Below the pieces are notes generated by a model, which did not search any database, was not told where the DNA came from, and saw only the letters and a program-made list of their open reading frames with translations. This document shows positions 28,603 to 37,432 of a stretch of DNA of 64,000 nt, in pieces. Origin of the DNA: Microbacterium sp. 10M-3C3 (GTDB lineage: Bacteria > Actinomycetota > Actinomycetes > Actinomycetales > Microbacteriaceae); contig NZ_CP034245.1 of the NCBI RefSeq assembly GCF_003931875.1, forward strand, positions 992,001 through 1,056,000. The letters are read 5' to 3'. Numbering within the stretch: position 1 is the first letter of the stretch; each line of letters opens with the position of its first letter. A program made the position numbers and the translations under genes.

Positions 28603-29484
28603 ATGACCGCGATCCGATTGGACGGCAAGGCCGCCGCATCCGCGATCAAGTCCGAGCTCGCCGAGCGCGTCGCCGCGCTGCGCGACCGGGGCATCGTCCC
28701 CGGCATCGCGACCGTCCTCGTCGGAGCCGACCCCGCCTCGCAGCTGTACGTCGGTATGAAGCACCGCGAGTCCGAGGCGATCGGCATGAACTCGATCCAG
28801 ATCGAGCTGCCGGCCGAGTCGACCCAGGCCGAGGTCGAGGCCGTCATCGACGAGCTGAACGCGGATGACGCGTGCCACGGCTACATCGTCCAGCTGCCGC
28901 TGCCGAAGCACCTCGACACCGACGCGATCCTCGAGCGCATCGATCCCGCGAAGGACGCCGACGGCCTGCATCCGACCAACCTCGGCCGGCTCGTGCTCAA
29001 CGTCAACGCGCCGATCACGACGCCGCTGCCGTGCACGCCGCGCGGGGTCATCGAGCTGCTCCTGCGCAACGACTACGACCTCGCGGGCAAGCACGTCGTC
29101 GTGGTCGGCCGCGGGGTGACGATCGGGCGCTCGATCGGGCTCCTCCTCACGCGCCGCGAGATCAACGCGACCGTCACCCTCGCGCACACCGGCACGCCCG
29201 ACCTCGCGCCGTTCCTGCGGCAGGCCGACGTCATCGTCGCCGCCGCGGGGGTGAAGCACATCGTGCGGGCCGACGACGTCAAGCCCGGCGCCGCCGTGCT
29301 CGATGTCGGCGTCACGCGCGAGACCGACCCCGAGACCGGCAAGAGCCGCGTGTACGGCGACGTCGACCCGGCGGTCGCCCAGGTCGCCGGATGGCTCTCG
29401 CCCAACCCGGGCGGCGTCGGCCCCATGACCGTGGCCCTCCTCATGACGAACGTCGTCGAGGCCGCCGAACGCGCCGCCGGCTGA
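28603..29484 (+). CDS. folD: Bifunctional methylene-THF dehydrogenase / methenyl-THF cyclohydrolase
   Basis: A 293-residue enzyme that interconverts 5,10-methylene-, methenyl- and 10-formyl-THF. The catalytic Lys is in [14 protein letters not shown], the cyclohydrolase region in [13 protein letters not shown], and the NADP-binding loop in [23 protein letters not shown] precedes ATG 28603. The 152-bp gap after glyA contains TCACTACGCACATAGTGA (a small hairpin, 28486-28503) and GC-rich inverted repeats but no second riboswitch that I can recognise; the two genes may still be cotranscribed. Confidence 0.95.
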   Translation: MTAIRLDGKAAASAIKSELAERVAALRDRGIVPGIATVLVGADPASQLYVGMKHRESEAIGMNSIQIELPAESTQAEVEAVIDELNADDACHGYIVQLPLPKHLDTDAILERIDPAKDADGLHPTNLGRLVLNVNAPITTPLPCTPRGVIELLLRNDYDLAGKHVVVVGRGVTIGRSIGLLLTRREINATVTLAHTGTPDLAPFLRQADVIVAAAGVKHIVRADDVKPGAAVLDVGVTRETDPETGKSRVYGDVDPAVAQVAGWLSPNPGGVGPMTVALLMTNVVEAAERAAG

Positions 29485-29516
29485 CCCCGCGCGCCCGCTT
29501 CGCGCGCTCGAAAACG

Positions 29517-29577
29517 GGCGAATCGGTCGGATGCAGGACGAACGGCGCGAAATCGTCCTGTGTCCGGCCGATTCGCC
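29517..29577. terminator. Bidirectional terminator-like nested palindrome
   Basis: Outer arms GGCGAATCGG (29517-29526) and CCGATTCGCC (29568-29577), inner arms CAGGACGA (29534-29541) and TCGTCCTG (29553-29560). It lies between the convergent folD and ABC ATPase genes. Confidence 0.65.
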
Positions 29578-29593
29578 TGTCGGCGGCGCGGTC

Positions 29594-30328
29594 CTAGCCG
29601 AGGAAGCGGGCGAGGAAGGCGCGTGTGCGCTCCTCGCGCGGGGCGCCGAAGACCTCGGCCGGGGTGCCCTGCTCGAGGATGCGGCCCTCGTCGAGGAACA
29701 CCACGCGGTCGGCGACATCGCGCGCGAACGCCATCTCGTGGGTCGCCATGACGATCGTGCGGCCCTCGGCGGCGAGGTCGCGCACGAGGTCCAGCACCTC
29801 GGCGACGAGCTCGGGGTCCAGCGCCGAAGTGACCTCGTCGAGCAGCAGCAGATCCGGCGAGGTCGCCACGGCGCGGGCGATCGCGACGCGCTGCTGCTGA
29901 CCACCGGAGAGCCGGTCGGGATGCACGGCCGCCTTGCCCGCGAGACCCACGCGCTCCAGCAGCGCCTCGGCGATCGCGTCGGCCTCGGCCCGCGGCATCC
30001 GGTGCACCGTCCGCAGCGCGAGGGTGATGTTGCGCCGCACCGACAGGTGCGGGAAGAGGTTGTACTGCTGGAAGACGACGCCGATGCGCGCCCGCACGGC
30101 GTCGGCGTCGACGCGCGGGTCGGTGATCTCGGCGCCCCCGAGGCGGATCTCGCCGTCGTCGACGGTCTCGAGCAGGTTCGTCACGCGCAGCAGCGTCGAC
30201 TTGCCCGACCCGCTCGCGCCGATGAGGGCGACGACCTCGCCGGCGTGCACGTCGAGGTCGACGCCGCGCAGCACGTCGTGGTCGCCGTACGACTTCCACA
30301 CGTCGCGCAGCTCGAGCAGGGCGCTCAT
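29594..30328 (-). CDS. Polar amino acid ABC transporter, ATP-binding protein
   Basis: A 244-residue ATPase of the GlnQ type. Walker A GASGSGKSTL (about residue 38), Q-loop VVFQQYNLFPHLSV, signature LSGGQQQRVAIARA, Walker B LLLLDEVTSALDP, H-loop MATHEMAFARDV. It follows its permease with an ATGA overlap and completes a three-gene importer operon on this strand. Confidence 0.95.
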   Translation of the reverse strand: MSALLELRDVWKSYGDHDVLRGVDLDVHAGEVVALIGASGSGKSTLLRVTNLLETVDDGEIRLGGAEITDPRVDADAVRARIGVVFQQYNLFPHLSVRRNITLALRTVHRMPRAEADAIAEALLERVGLAGKAAVHPDRLSGGQQQRVAIARAVATSPDLLLLDEVTSALDPELVAEVLDLVRDLAAEGRTIVMATHEMAFARDVADRVVFLDEGRILEQGTPAEVFGAPREERTRAFLARFLG

Positions 30329-31191
30329 ACGATGCCGCCGATCTGCTCGCGCTCGCGCACGCGCGCGGTGTACCAGTCCGTCAGGCGCACGGTCGGGATC
30401 GCCAGGAGGACGAACAGCACGCCGGCGAGCACGTAGGGGGTGAAGTTGAAGTACTGCGCGGTCTCGATCTGCGCCGCGCGCACCGCATCCACCGCTCCGA
30501 GCACCGAGATGAGCCCGACGTCCTTCTGCAGCGCGACGAAGTCGTTCATGAGGGCGGGCGTGACCTTGCGCACCGCCTGCGGCACGACGACGAGCCGCAT
30601 CGACTGGGCGTGGCTGAGACCGAGCGAGCGCGCCGCCTGCCGCTGCGACGGATGCACCGCCTCGATGCCCGACCGGAGCACCTCCGACACGTACGCGGAG
30701 TACGTGAGGGTGAGCGCGACCGTGCCCCAGAACTCGTACGGCAGGCGCACCGGGATGATGCCGAGGCCGGGGATGCCGAAGCCGACGAGGAACAGCACGA
30801 TGATCAGCGGCGTGCCGCGGAACAGGTCGGTATACCCCGCCGCGAGGGCGCGCAGCGGCAGCCAGACGGGTCCGCGCAGGGTGCGCAGCGTCGCGAGCAC
30901 CAGGCCGAACACGAGCACGAGCACGGCGGTCGTGACGAGCACGCGCAGGTTCAGCACGAAGCCGTCCCATACGCGCGGGAGCGAGGCGAGCGCGATCTGC
31001 GGGTCGAAGAACGTCTGCTGCACGCGCTCCCAGCCGGGCGTGCGGATCACGAAGATCCACACGAGCACCGCCAGCACGAGCGTCGAGGCGACGCTCGCGA
31101 GTACCGAGCGGATGCCGCGGCGGCGCCGGTACGCGCGGCGCTCGAGCTCGCGGCGGCTGGGCGTGCGCGTCGTGCCGGGGGAGGAGCTCAC
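30325..31191 (-). CDS. Polar amino acid ABC transporter, permease
   Basis: A 288-residue HisM/GlnP-type permease with about five membrane helices and the EAA-type loop IEAVHPSQRQAARSLGLS. A basic cytoplasmic tail (RRELERRAYRRRRG) precedes the first helix. GTG 31191 overlaps the stop of the binding-protein gene (GTGA). Six or more charged residues at the C-terminus are cytoplasmic. Confidence 0.93.
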   Translation of the reverse strand: MSSSPGTTRTPSRRELERRAYRRRRGIRSVLASVASTLVLAVLVWIFVIRTPGWERVQQTFFDPQIALASLPRVWDGFVLNLRVLVTTAVLVLVFGLVLATLRTLRGPVWLPLRALAAGYTDLFRGTPLIIVLFLVGFGIPGLGIIPVRLPYEFWGTVALTLTYSAYVSEVLRSGIEAVHPSQRQAARSLGLSHAQSMRLVVVPQAVRKVTPALMNDFVALQKDVGLISVLGAVDAVRAAQIETAQYFNFTPYVLAGVLFVLLAIPTVRLTDWYTARVREREQIGGIV

Positions 31192-32036
31192 TTCAGCAGC
31201 GGCGCCTCGCCCTCGCCGCCGAGCCACTGCGTCGCGAGCTCGTCGAGCGTGCCGTCCGCGCGGAGGGCGTCGACCGCTTCGCTGACGCGGGCGGTCAGGG
31301 GCGAGTCCTTGGGCAGCACGAATCCGAACTGGTCGGCCTCGGCGCCGGGGAGGTCGGGGAGCTGGCCGACGATCTTGCCGTCGTCGAGCTCGGCGCCGGC
31401 GATGTAGAACGCGGTCGGCAGATCGACGACGATCGCATCGACCTGCCCGTTCTGCAGGGCGAGCTTGGCGTCGTCGTTCGTGTTGAACACCTGCGCGCCC
31501 TGCGTGGGCTGAATGATCTGCTCGACCGCCTGGAAGCTCGTGGTGCCGGTCTGGGCCCCGATCAGCAGATCCTTGAGGTCGGCGATCGACGTCGCGGATG
31601 CGGCGGGCGAGCCGCCGGTCGTCACGACGACCTGGGACGTCGTGTAGTACGGCGAGCTGAAGTCGACCGCCTGCTTGCGCTCGTCGGTGATCGAGAACTG
31701 CTGCAGGTTGACGTCGAAGTCCTTCGGGCCCGGCGCGATCGCCTGGTCGAAGGTCGTGCGCACCCACACGACGTCGTCCTCCGCGAACCCGAGCTGGTCG
31801 GCGACGGCGTACGCGACGGCGGCCTCGAAGCCCTCGCCGGTCTCAGGCGCGTCGTCGATGACCCACGGATAGTACGCGGGCTCCCCCGTGCCGACGGTGA
31901 ACTTCCCCGCGGTCACGTAGCCGTCGGCGTCGCCGGATGCGGCGGAGGGATCTGCGCCGGTGGCGCCGCTGCATCCGGCCAGGAGCAGGGCGGTCGCGGC
32001 GGCGAGGGCGAGGACGGCGGAGCGGCGTCGTAGCAC
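31188..32036 (-). CDS. Polar amino acid ABC transporter, substrate-binding lipoprotein
   Basis: A 282-residue family 3 solute-binding protein with lipobox LLLAGC (Cys near residue 22). The fold pattern is GFEAAVAYAVADQLGF, DVNLQQFSITDERKQAVDFS, and a C-terminal SPLTARVSEAVDAL. The ligand is a polar amino acid or related amine and cannot be narrowed. GTG 32036 has GGAGG seven bases upstream. It is the first gene of the operon. Confidence 0.93.
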   Translation of the reverse strand: MLRRRSAVLALAAATALLLAGCSGATGADPSAASGDADGYVTAGKFTVGTGEPAYYPWVIDDAPETGEGFEAAVAYAVADQLGFAEDDVVWVRTTFDQAIAPGPKDFDVNLQQFSITDERKQAVDFSSPYYTTSQVVVTTGGSPAASATSIADLKDLLIGAQTGTTSFQAVEQIIQPTQGAQVFNTNDDAKLALQNGQVDAIVVDLPTAFYIAGAELDDGKIVGQLPDLPGAEADQFGFVLPKDSPLTARVSEAVDALRADGTLDELATQWLGGEGEAPLLK

Positions 32037-32163
32037 GGGAGCCTCCAGGGTGCGGTGCGGGTGCGCCGTGCTGTCGGCGCGGCGTCCATTGTGACGCAGC
32101 GGTGTGACGGCGCTGTTTCGCGCGTCGCCGTGTTACGCCACGGGAGTGGGGCGTCGGTCGGCG

Positions 32164-32760
32164 TCAGCTGTTGCCGAGCTCGTCGAGCATGCGGCGCTGC
32201 TCGTCGGTCAGGCCATCGTCCGGGCGCGTCGTGCCGGGACGGGCGGCGCCAGGGCGGGCGGCGGGAGCCGCGCCGGGGTAGCCCGCGGCCGGTGCGGGCG
32301 GGATCGGCGGGGCCGCCGCATCCGGGGTCCCGCCGCGGCGGAAGGCGCGGTCGTAGAGACGGCCGGTGCCCGCCTCGATGCGGTCGTCGACGAGGTCGTA
32401 GATCGCCCACGCGATGAGGAGGATCACCGGCGGCACGAACCAGCCGAAGACGAACCCGCGCACGTTCACGCCCGTGAACACCACGACCAGCACCCAGATG
32501 ATCGCCGCCACCGCGAGCACGAGCAGGTACTGCACGAGCTTCTCGCCGAGCTTCGAGCGCTGCGCGGCGCCGCCGGCGGCCATCGAGCGGAACCACCGGT
32601 GCACGAGCGGCTTCAGCCACAGCGTCGCGGCGGTGAGGATGACCGCGGCCCACAGCGCGGCGAATCCGACGCGCACGCCCGGCACGAGCACGTCGATGAG
32701 CAGCAGCACGACGACGTCGAAAACGTACAGCGACACGAAGCGGATGATCCAGGCCCTCAT
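32164..32760 (-). CDS. Membrane protein of unknown function
   Basis: A 198-residue protein with four hydrophobic segments in the first 120 residues and a Pro/Ala/Gly-rich cytoplasmic tail that ends in a short helix, DGLTDEQRRMLDELGNS, resembling a SHOCT-like end. ATG 32760 has GGAGG at close spacing. No family is recognised. Its neighbours do not suggest a role. Confidence 0.78.
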   Translation of the reverse strand: MRAWIIRFVSLYVFDVVVLLLIDVLVPGVRVGFAALWAAVILTAATLWLKPLVHRWFRSMAAGGAAQRSKLGEKLVQYLLVLAVAAIIWVLVVVFTGVNVRGFVFGWFVPPVILLIAWAIYDLVDDRIEAGTGRLYDRAFRRGGTPDAAAPPIPPAPAAGYPGAAPAARPGAARPGTTRPDDGLTDEQRRMLDELGNS

Positions 32761-32800
32761 GCCTCCAGCGTGGCAGACCCAGCTGGGTGTCAGGTCGGGG

Positions 32801-33598
32801 TCAGGCCAGCGACACGAGCGCCGTCACATCGTCGTCGGGCAGGACGTCGGCGACCGCCGAGACCTCGAGCGACACGAGATCGGCGCGCCCGGACGCGATC
32901 GTCAGGAACGCCGTGTCGGCGGCATCGCGGCCGGTCGCGATGCGCACGAGCGAGCCGCGCGGCGCGAGCGTCGTCGCGTCCACGACCCGCCACGCCCCGT
33001 CCACCCACGCCTCGGCGACGGCGTGGAAGTCCATCGGCGACAGCCCCGGCGCGTACACCGACACGACCCGCGCGGGCACGTCGAGCGCGCGCAGCAGCGC
33101 GACGCACAGGTGCGCGTAGTCGCGGCACACACCGCGGCGGTTCAACAGCGTGCGCACGGCGCCGTCGGTCGGCAGGCTCGAGCCCGACACGTACGCGAGC
33201 TCGGTCCCGACCCACGACGACACCGCCGCGAGCAATGCGACGGGGTGGTCGATGCCGCCGAACTCCGCCGCGGCGGTCGGTGCGAGGGCGTCCGACTCGG
33301 CGTAGCGGCTCGGCCGCGTCGCCACGAGCAGGTCGGTCGGGGAGGTGGTGAGCGGCTCGGCGGATGCGGCCACTCGCGCGCGGTACGCGAGCTCGAACCG
33401 GCCCCTCCCCGGCCGGACGCGGTGCAGCCGCGTGCCGTGCGCGTCGGGCAGCTCCTCGATGTCGACCGGAGCCCCGTCGAGCGTCGCGGCGCAGACCTCC
33501 TCGGCGGGTGCGTAGAGGGAGGACACCGCGACGGCGAAGACCAGGTCGGCCGGCTCGGTCACGTCGAGGACGACGGTGCTCGTGACATCGCGCTGCAT
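32801..33598 (-). CDS. Transglutaminase-like protein
   Basis: A 265-residue protein with an N-terminal beta-rich domain and a transglutaminase-like core. The presumed triad is visible: Cys in RRGVCRDYAHLCVALLRA, His in PMDFHAVAEAWVDG, Asp in WRVVDATTLAPRG. No signal peptide, so it is cytoplasmic. Many bacterial members are uncharacterised proteases or amidases. ATG 33598 follows CAGGCT (33605-33610) by six bases. It is divergent from the amidohydrolase-like gene, 55 bp away. Confidence 0.88.
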   Translation of the reverse strand: MQRDVTSTVVLDVTEPADLVFAVAVSSLYAPAEEVCAATLDGAPVDIEELPDAHGTRLHRVRPGRGRFELAYRARVAASAEPLTTSPTDLLVATRPSRYAESDALAPTAAAEFGGIDHPVALLAAVSSWVGTELAYVSGSSLPTDGAVRTLLNRRGVCRDYAHLCVALLRALDVPARVVSVYAPGLSPMDFHAVAEAWVDGAWRVVDATTLAPRGSLVRIATGRDAADTAFLTIASGRADLVSLEVSAVADVLPDDDVTALVSLA

Positions 33599-33653
33599 CC
33601 GCCCAGCCTGGCATGCCGCGGGCCGGGACGGGCCGGCGTGGTATCAACGGAGC

Positions 33654-34970
33654 ATGCTGACGATCTCGGGAGCCGCCCACGTGCTCGTCGACCCCGACAC
33701 GGTGTGCGCCGGCGATGTGCACGTCGATGCGGAGGGGCGCATCGCGGATGCGGCGGTGCCGGGCGCCGAGCGTCTCGACGTCACGGGCGCGGTCGTCACC
33801 GCGGGCCTCGTGAACGCGCACCACCACCTGCTGCAGACCGCGTTCCGGACGCTTCCCGGCACGCGGGGCGTCGCCATGCGCGATTGGCTGCCGCGCATGG
33901 CGGCAGCGTATGCCGCGGCCGGCATCGACGCGTCGCTGTGCGGCGCGACCGCGGCGGCCGGGCTCGCGGAGGCCCTTCTCAGCGGCGTCACGACCGTCGC
34001 CGACCATCAGCTCAACTGGCCCGACCCGGCGGACGCCGCCGACGCGGTCGGCGACACGGTCGCGATCGCCCGCGCGGTGGCGGCGGCTGCCGACGAGCTC
34101 GGCGCCCGGCTCGTGTTCGTGCGCGGGACCGCGCGCGACGACCCGGCGCTCGCGGCCGACAGCGCCGAGGCGATCGTCGCCGCCCTCGTCGGCGGCCACG
34201 CGCGCGGCGGCGTCTCGGCCGACGGGATGCGGCAGGTCGCCGTGGGCCCCGCGGGCGTGCACTCCGACGGCGAGGCGACCTTCGCGGCCCTCCGCGGCGT
34301 CGCGGTGCGGCACGGGCTGCGGCGCCGCACGCAGGCCAACGAGCAGGTCGACACCGCGATCGCGCGCGAGCGCTACGCCCGCCGTCCGCTCGAGCTGCTG
34401 GACGCGTGGGGCTGGGTCGAGCCGGGCGTCACGATCGCGCACCTGTGCGACATCGAGCCGCACGAGATCGACCTCCTGGCCGCGCGCGGGGTCGCCGCGA
34501 CGCACGCGCCCGGATGCGACGTGCCGATGGGGTGGGGGATCGCGCCGGTCGCGCGGCTGCGCGACGCGGGGGTGGCCGTCGGGCTCGGCACGTCGGGCGG
34601 CGGGTCGAACGACGCCGGTCACCTGCTCGCCGATGCGCGTCTCGCGATGCAGGTGTCGGCCCTCGTCGGCCGGCCGCTCACGGCGCTCGAGGTGCTCGCG
34701 ATGGCGACGGCGGGCGGCGCGGCGGGGCTCGGACGCGACGACCTCGGGCACCTCCGGCCGGGCGCCCGCGCCGATGTGTGCGTGTGGGACGTGTCGGGCG
34801 TCGCGGATGCCGGCGTCGCCGACCCGGTCGCGGGCCTGCTGTGGGCCTCGCCCGGGCGACGCCCCCGGCACGTCGTGGTGAGCGGGCGCGTCGTGGTGCG
34901 CGACTACCGGCTCGTCACCGCGGACGAGGGCGGAATCGTCGACCGGCTGCGCGCACGCGTCTCCGCGTGA
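33654..34970 (+). CDS. Amidohydrolase-superfamily protein, 8-oxoguanine-deaminase-like, metal site degenerate
   Basis: A 438-residue protein of the family that includes 8-oxoguanine deaminase and AtzB/TrzN-like hydrolases. It keeps NAHHHLLQT (the HxH pair), the His in IAHLCDIE, and THAPGCDVPMGWGIAPV. Two ligands appear lost: the usual HxxE strand (HLAE) reads TQANEQ, and the usual GxDGSASND reads LGTSGGGSND, with Ser in place of the metal-binding Asp. It may be inactive, use another metal set, or have a new role. ATG 33654 follows TATCAA (33642-33647) by six bases. Confidence 0.82.
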   Translation: MLTISGAAHVLVDPDTVCAGDVHVDAEGRIADAAVPGAERLDVTGAVVTAGLVNAHHHLLQTAFRTLPGTRGVAMRDWLPRMAAAYAAAGIDASLCGATAAAGLAEALLSGVTTVADHQLNWPDPADAADAVGDTVAIARAVAAAADELGARLVFVRGTARDDPALAADSAEAIVAALVGGHARGGVSADGMRQVAVGPAGVHSDGEATFAALRGVAVRHGLRRRTQANEQVDTAIARERYARRPLELLDAWGWVEPGVTIAHLCDIEPHEIDLLAARGVAATHAPGCDVPMGWGIAPVARLRDAGVAVGLGTSGGGSNDAGHLLADARLAMQVSALVGRPLTALEVLAMATAGGAAGLGRDDLGHLRPGARADVCVWDVSGVADAGVADPVAGLLWASPGRRPRHVVVSGRVVVRDYRLVTADEGGIVDRLRARVSA

Positions 34971-35003
34971 TCCGGGCGTCGGGTCCGAGCCTGCCCGTCG
35001 CTG

Positions 35004-35978
35004 TCACAGATCGAGCACGAGCCGCGGTCCCGCCGCGCGCGACACGCAGATCATCATGACCGTGTCGCCCTCCTGCTCGAGCGGCGTCAGCACGCTGTCG
35101 CGGTGCTCGACGGCGCCCTCGACCACGGGCACCTCGCACGTGCCGCACGTGCCGCGGCGGCAGCTGGAGAGCACGGTCGCCTCCGGCGCCTGAGCGCGTA
35201 CGGCGTCGAGCACCGAGACGTCCGGGGTCACCGTCACGGTCACGCCGGTCAGCTCGAGCTCGACCTCGAACGGGTCGGGCCACACCGGGTCGCCGAACTC
35301 CTTCGCCTCGAAGCGCTCGACGTGCAGCGCGTCGGGTCGATCGGCGAGGAGCACCTCGAGGTCGGCGAGGAGGCGCTGGGGCCCGCACGCGTAGACGACC
35401 TCGTCGGCGGCGAGCTCCCGGACCATCGCCGCGAGGTCCAGGCGCCCGCCCTCGTCGGCCGCGTGCACGTGCACCCGCGCGGGATCGGCGGCCTCGAGCT
35501 CCGCGGCGAACGCCATCGTCGCACGGCCGCGCCCGGCGTACTCGAGCGTCCACCGCGCACCCGCCGCGCGCGCGGCGGCGATCATGGGCCGCAGTGGTGT
35601 GATGCCGATGCCGCCCGCGACGAAGCGGTAGCTCCCGCCGGGGGAGGCCTCGAACGCGAAGTGGCTGCGCGGGCCCCGCACGCGCACGCGGTCGCCGACG
35701 GCGAGGGCGTGCACGCGCACCGAGCCGCCGCGTCCGTCCTCTTCCCGAAGCACGGCGAAGGACCAGTGGGAGCGATCGCCCGCGTCGCCGCACAGCGAGT
35801 ACTGCCGCTCGAGCGGGTCGCCGTCGGCGGCCAGGATCACGTCGATGTGCGCGCCGGGGGTCCACGCCGGCAGGTCGCGTCCGTTCGGTGACGCCACATC
35901 GAAGCGCACGACGTCGCGCGCGATCTCCTCCCGCCCGATCACGACCAGGTCCCGCTCGATGTCGCTGAAGTAGCTCAC
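35004..35978 (-). CDS. Phthalate-dioxygenase-type reductase (FMN, NADH, plant-type 2Fe-2S)
   Basis: A 324-residue electron-transfer protein. The flavin-binding domain has LERQYSLCG, the NAD domain GGIGITPLRPMI and VVYACGPQRLL, and the C-terminal ferredoxin SSCRRGTCGTCEVPV with the last ligand Cys in MMICVSRA. Such proteins (VanB, PobB, PDR) pass electrons from NADH to a Rieske oxygenase, often for O-demethylation or ring hydroxylation. No Rieske oxygenase gene is adjacent, so the partner must be elsewhere. GTG 35978 has GGAGG five bases upstream. Confidence 0.92.
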   Translation of the reverse strand: MSYFSDIERDLVVIGREEIARDVVRFDVASPNGRDLPAWTPGAHIDVILAADGDPLERQYSLCGDAGDRSHWSFAVLREEDGRGGSVRVHALAVGDRVRVRGPRSHFAFEASPGGSYRFVAGGIGITPLRPMIAAARAAGARWTLEYAGRGRATMAFAAELEAADPARVHVHAADEGGRLDLAAMVRELAADEVVYACGPQRLLADLEVLLADRPDALHVERFEAKEFGDPVWPDPFEVELELTGVTVTVTPDVSVLDAVRAQAPEATVLSSCRRGTCGTCEVPVVEGAVEHRDSVLTPLEQEGDTVMMICVSRAAGPRLVLDL

Positions 35979-36104
35979 GATCCTCCGTCCTTCCCCGACA
36001 GGTGTACCCCGTCGCAGCGCCTCCGCCGGCCCGCTCGTCGCATCCGTAACGAGGACGCAACATCGCCCTACCGTCGACGAAACACGCGGGGCGAACACTG
36101 GCGG

Positions 36105-36121
36105 TGTTGGCCACGCCAACA
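36105..36121. promoter_or_regulatory. Palindromic operator before the amidohydrolase-importer operon
   Basis: TGTTGGC-CAC-GCCAACA is a perfect 7-bp inverted repeat 33 bases upstream of ATG 36155. A related half (ACACTGGCGGTGTT) lies just before it, from 36095 to 36108. It is a good candidate for a regulator dimer; the regulator is not identified in the window. Region 35979-36104 has no other clear feature. Confidence 0.6.
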
Positions 36122-36154
36122 GAATGCCAGCTTCTTGAAAGGACCCCCGACGCG

Positions 36155-37432
36155 ATGACCCTGCTGCACCCCGAGGAGCTGACGGCCGACGCGCGCGTCA
36201 GCCGGATCACGGGGGTGAGCCTGCCCGACGGCACGCGCCGCGACCTCGTCGTCGACGACGGACGGGTCGCACGCCCCGAGGGTGCACCGGTGTCGGGCAT
36301 CACGGTGGACGCGAGCGGATGGATGCTGCTGCCGCCCGCGGCCGACATGCACGCGCACATCGACAAGGCCTACACGTGGCACGCCGCGGGGGAGCCCGAA
36401 GGCTCCCTCGTCGACGCGGTCGCTGCGTGGCAGCGCTTCGGGCACACGCTCGACGAGGACGCGATCGCCTCCCACGCGCGCCGGCAGCTGCAGGCGGCAC
36501 TGCGCGCCGGCGTGCTCGCCGTCCGCACGCACGTGAACTACCACGAGGGCGCCGACCCGCTGCGGGGGCTGCGCGCCGTGCTGCGGGTGCGCGAGGAGTT
36601 CCGCGGCCTCGTCGACGTGCAGGTGGTGGCGATGCACTCGCACGTCCGCGACGACGGCATCGTGCGCGAGGGCATCGCGATGGGCGCCGACCTGCTCGGC
36701 GGCGCCCCGCACCTCGGCGACGATCCGGCCGCGGAGGTCGACCGCGCGGTGCGACTGGCGGAGGAGACCGGCGTCGGCATCGACCTGCACGCCGACGAGA
36801 CCCTCGATCCCGCATCCCAGGACCTGCTGCGCATCGCCGAGCGCACCGCCGACTGGCCCGAGCACATGACGCGGTCGGCGGGTCACTGCGTGGCGCTGGC
36901 CGTGCAGCCGCCCGAACGGCTCGCGCGCATCCTCGACGCCGCGGCGGCGGCGCGCGTGAGCATCATCACGAACCCCCTCACGAACCTGTACCTCATGGGC
37001 TGGGAGCACCCGGTCGCGACGCCGCGCGCGGTGCCGCCGCTCGCGGCGATCGTGTCGGCGGGGGTGGTGCTCGCCGCCGGCGGCGACAACGTGCAGGACC
37101 CGTTCAATCCGCTCGGCAACGGCGACATGGTCGACGTCGCATCGGCCCTCGTGCTGGCCGGCCACGTGTCGCCGCGCGAAGCGTGGCGCATCGTCGCGGC
37201 GGGACGCGCGCTCGCGGATCTGCCGGCCGCCGACGCCGAGGCGGGATCGCCCGCCGACGGGATCCTGGTGCGCTCGGGCTCCGTTGCGCACGCGCTCGCC
37301 GAGCGCGCGCCCGACCGCGTCGTGCTCCGCGGCGGTCGCGTCGTCGCCACCCGCCGGCTGCGCGTGGAGAGCGTCGAGACCGCGACCGCCGCCCCCGCGG
37401 CGGCGTACGAAGAGAGCGAGGTGTGGGCATGA
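36155..37432 (+). CDS. Cytosine-deaminase-like amidohydrolase
   Basis: A 425-residue metal-dependent hydrolase of the cytosine deaminase/CodA group. Metal-site motifs are complete: DMHAHIDKAY (HxH), THVNYHEGA, DLHADET (His and Glu), SAGHCVALA, and LAAGGDNVQDPFNP with the metal Asp. It should open or deaminate an N-heterocycle or amide taken up by the importer encoded directly downstream. GAAAGGAC precedes the start, and the ATGA overlap with the ATPase gene places it first in a four-gene operon. The exact substrate is unknown. Confidence 0.88.
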   Translation: MTLLHPEELTADARVSRITGVSLPDGTRRDLVVDDGRVARPEGAPVSGITVDASGWMLLPPAADMHAHIDKAYTWHAAGEPEGSLVDAVAAWQRFGHTLDEDAIASHARRQLQAALRAGVLAVRTHVNYHEGADPLRGLRAVLRVREEFRGLVDVQVVAMHSHVRDDGIVREGIAMGADLLGGAPHLGDDPAAEVDRAVRLAEETGVGIDLHADETLDPASQDLLRIAERTADWPEHMTRSAGHCVALAVQPPERLARILDAAAAARVSIITNPLTNLYLMGWEHPVATPRAVPPLAAIVSAGVVLAAGGDNVQDPFNPLGNGDMVDVASALVLAGHVSPREAWRIVAAGRALADLPAADAEAGSPADGILVRSGSVAHALAERAPDRVVLRGGRVVATRRLRVESVETATAAPAAAYEESEVWA

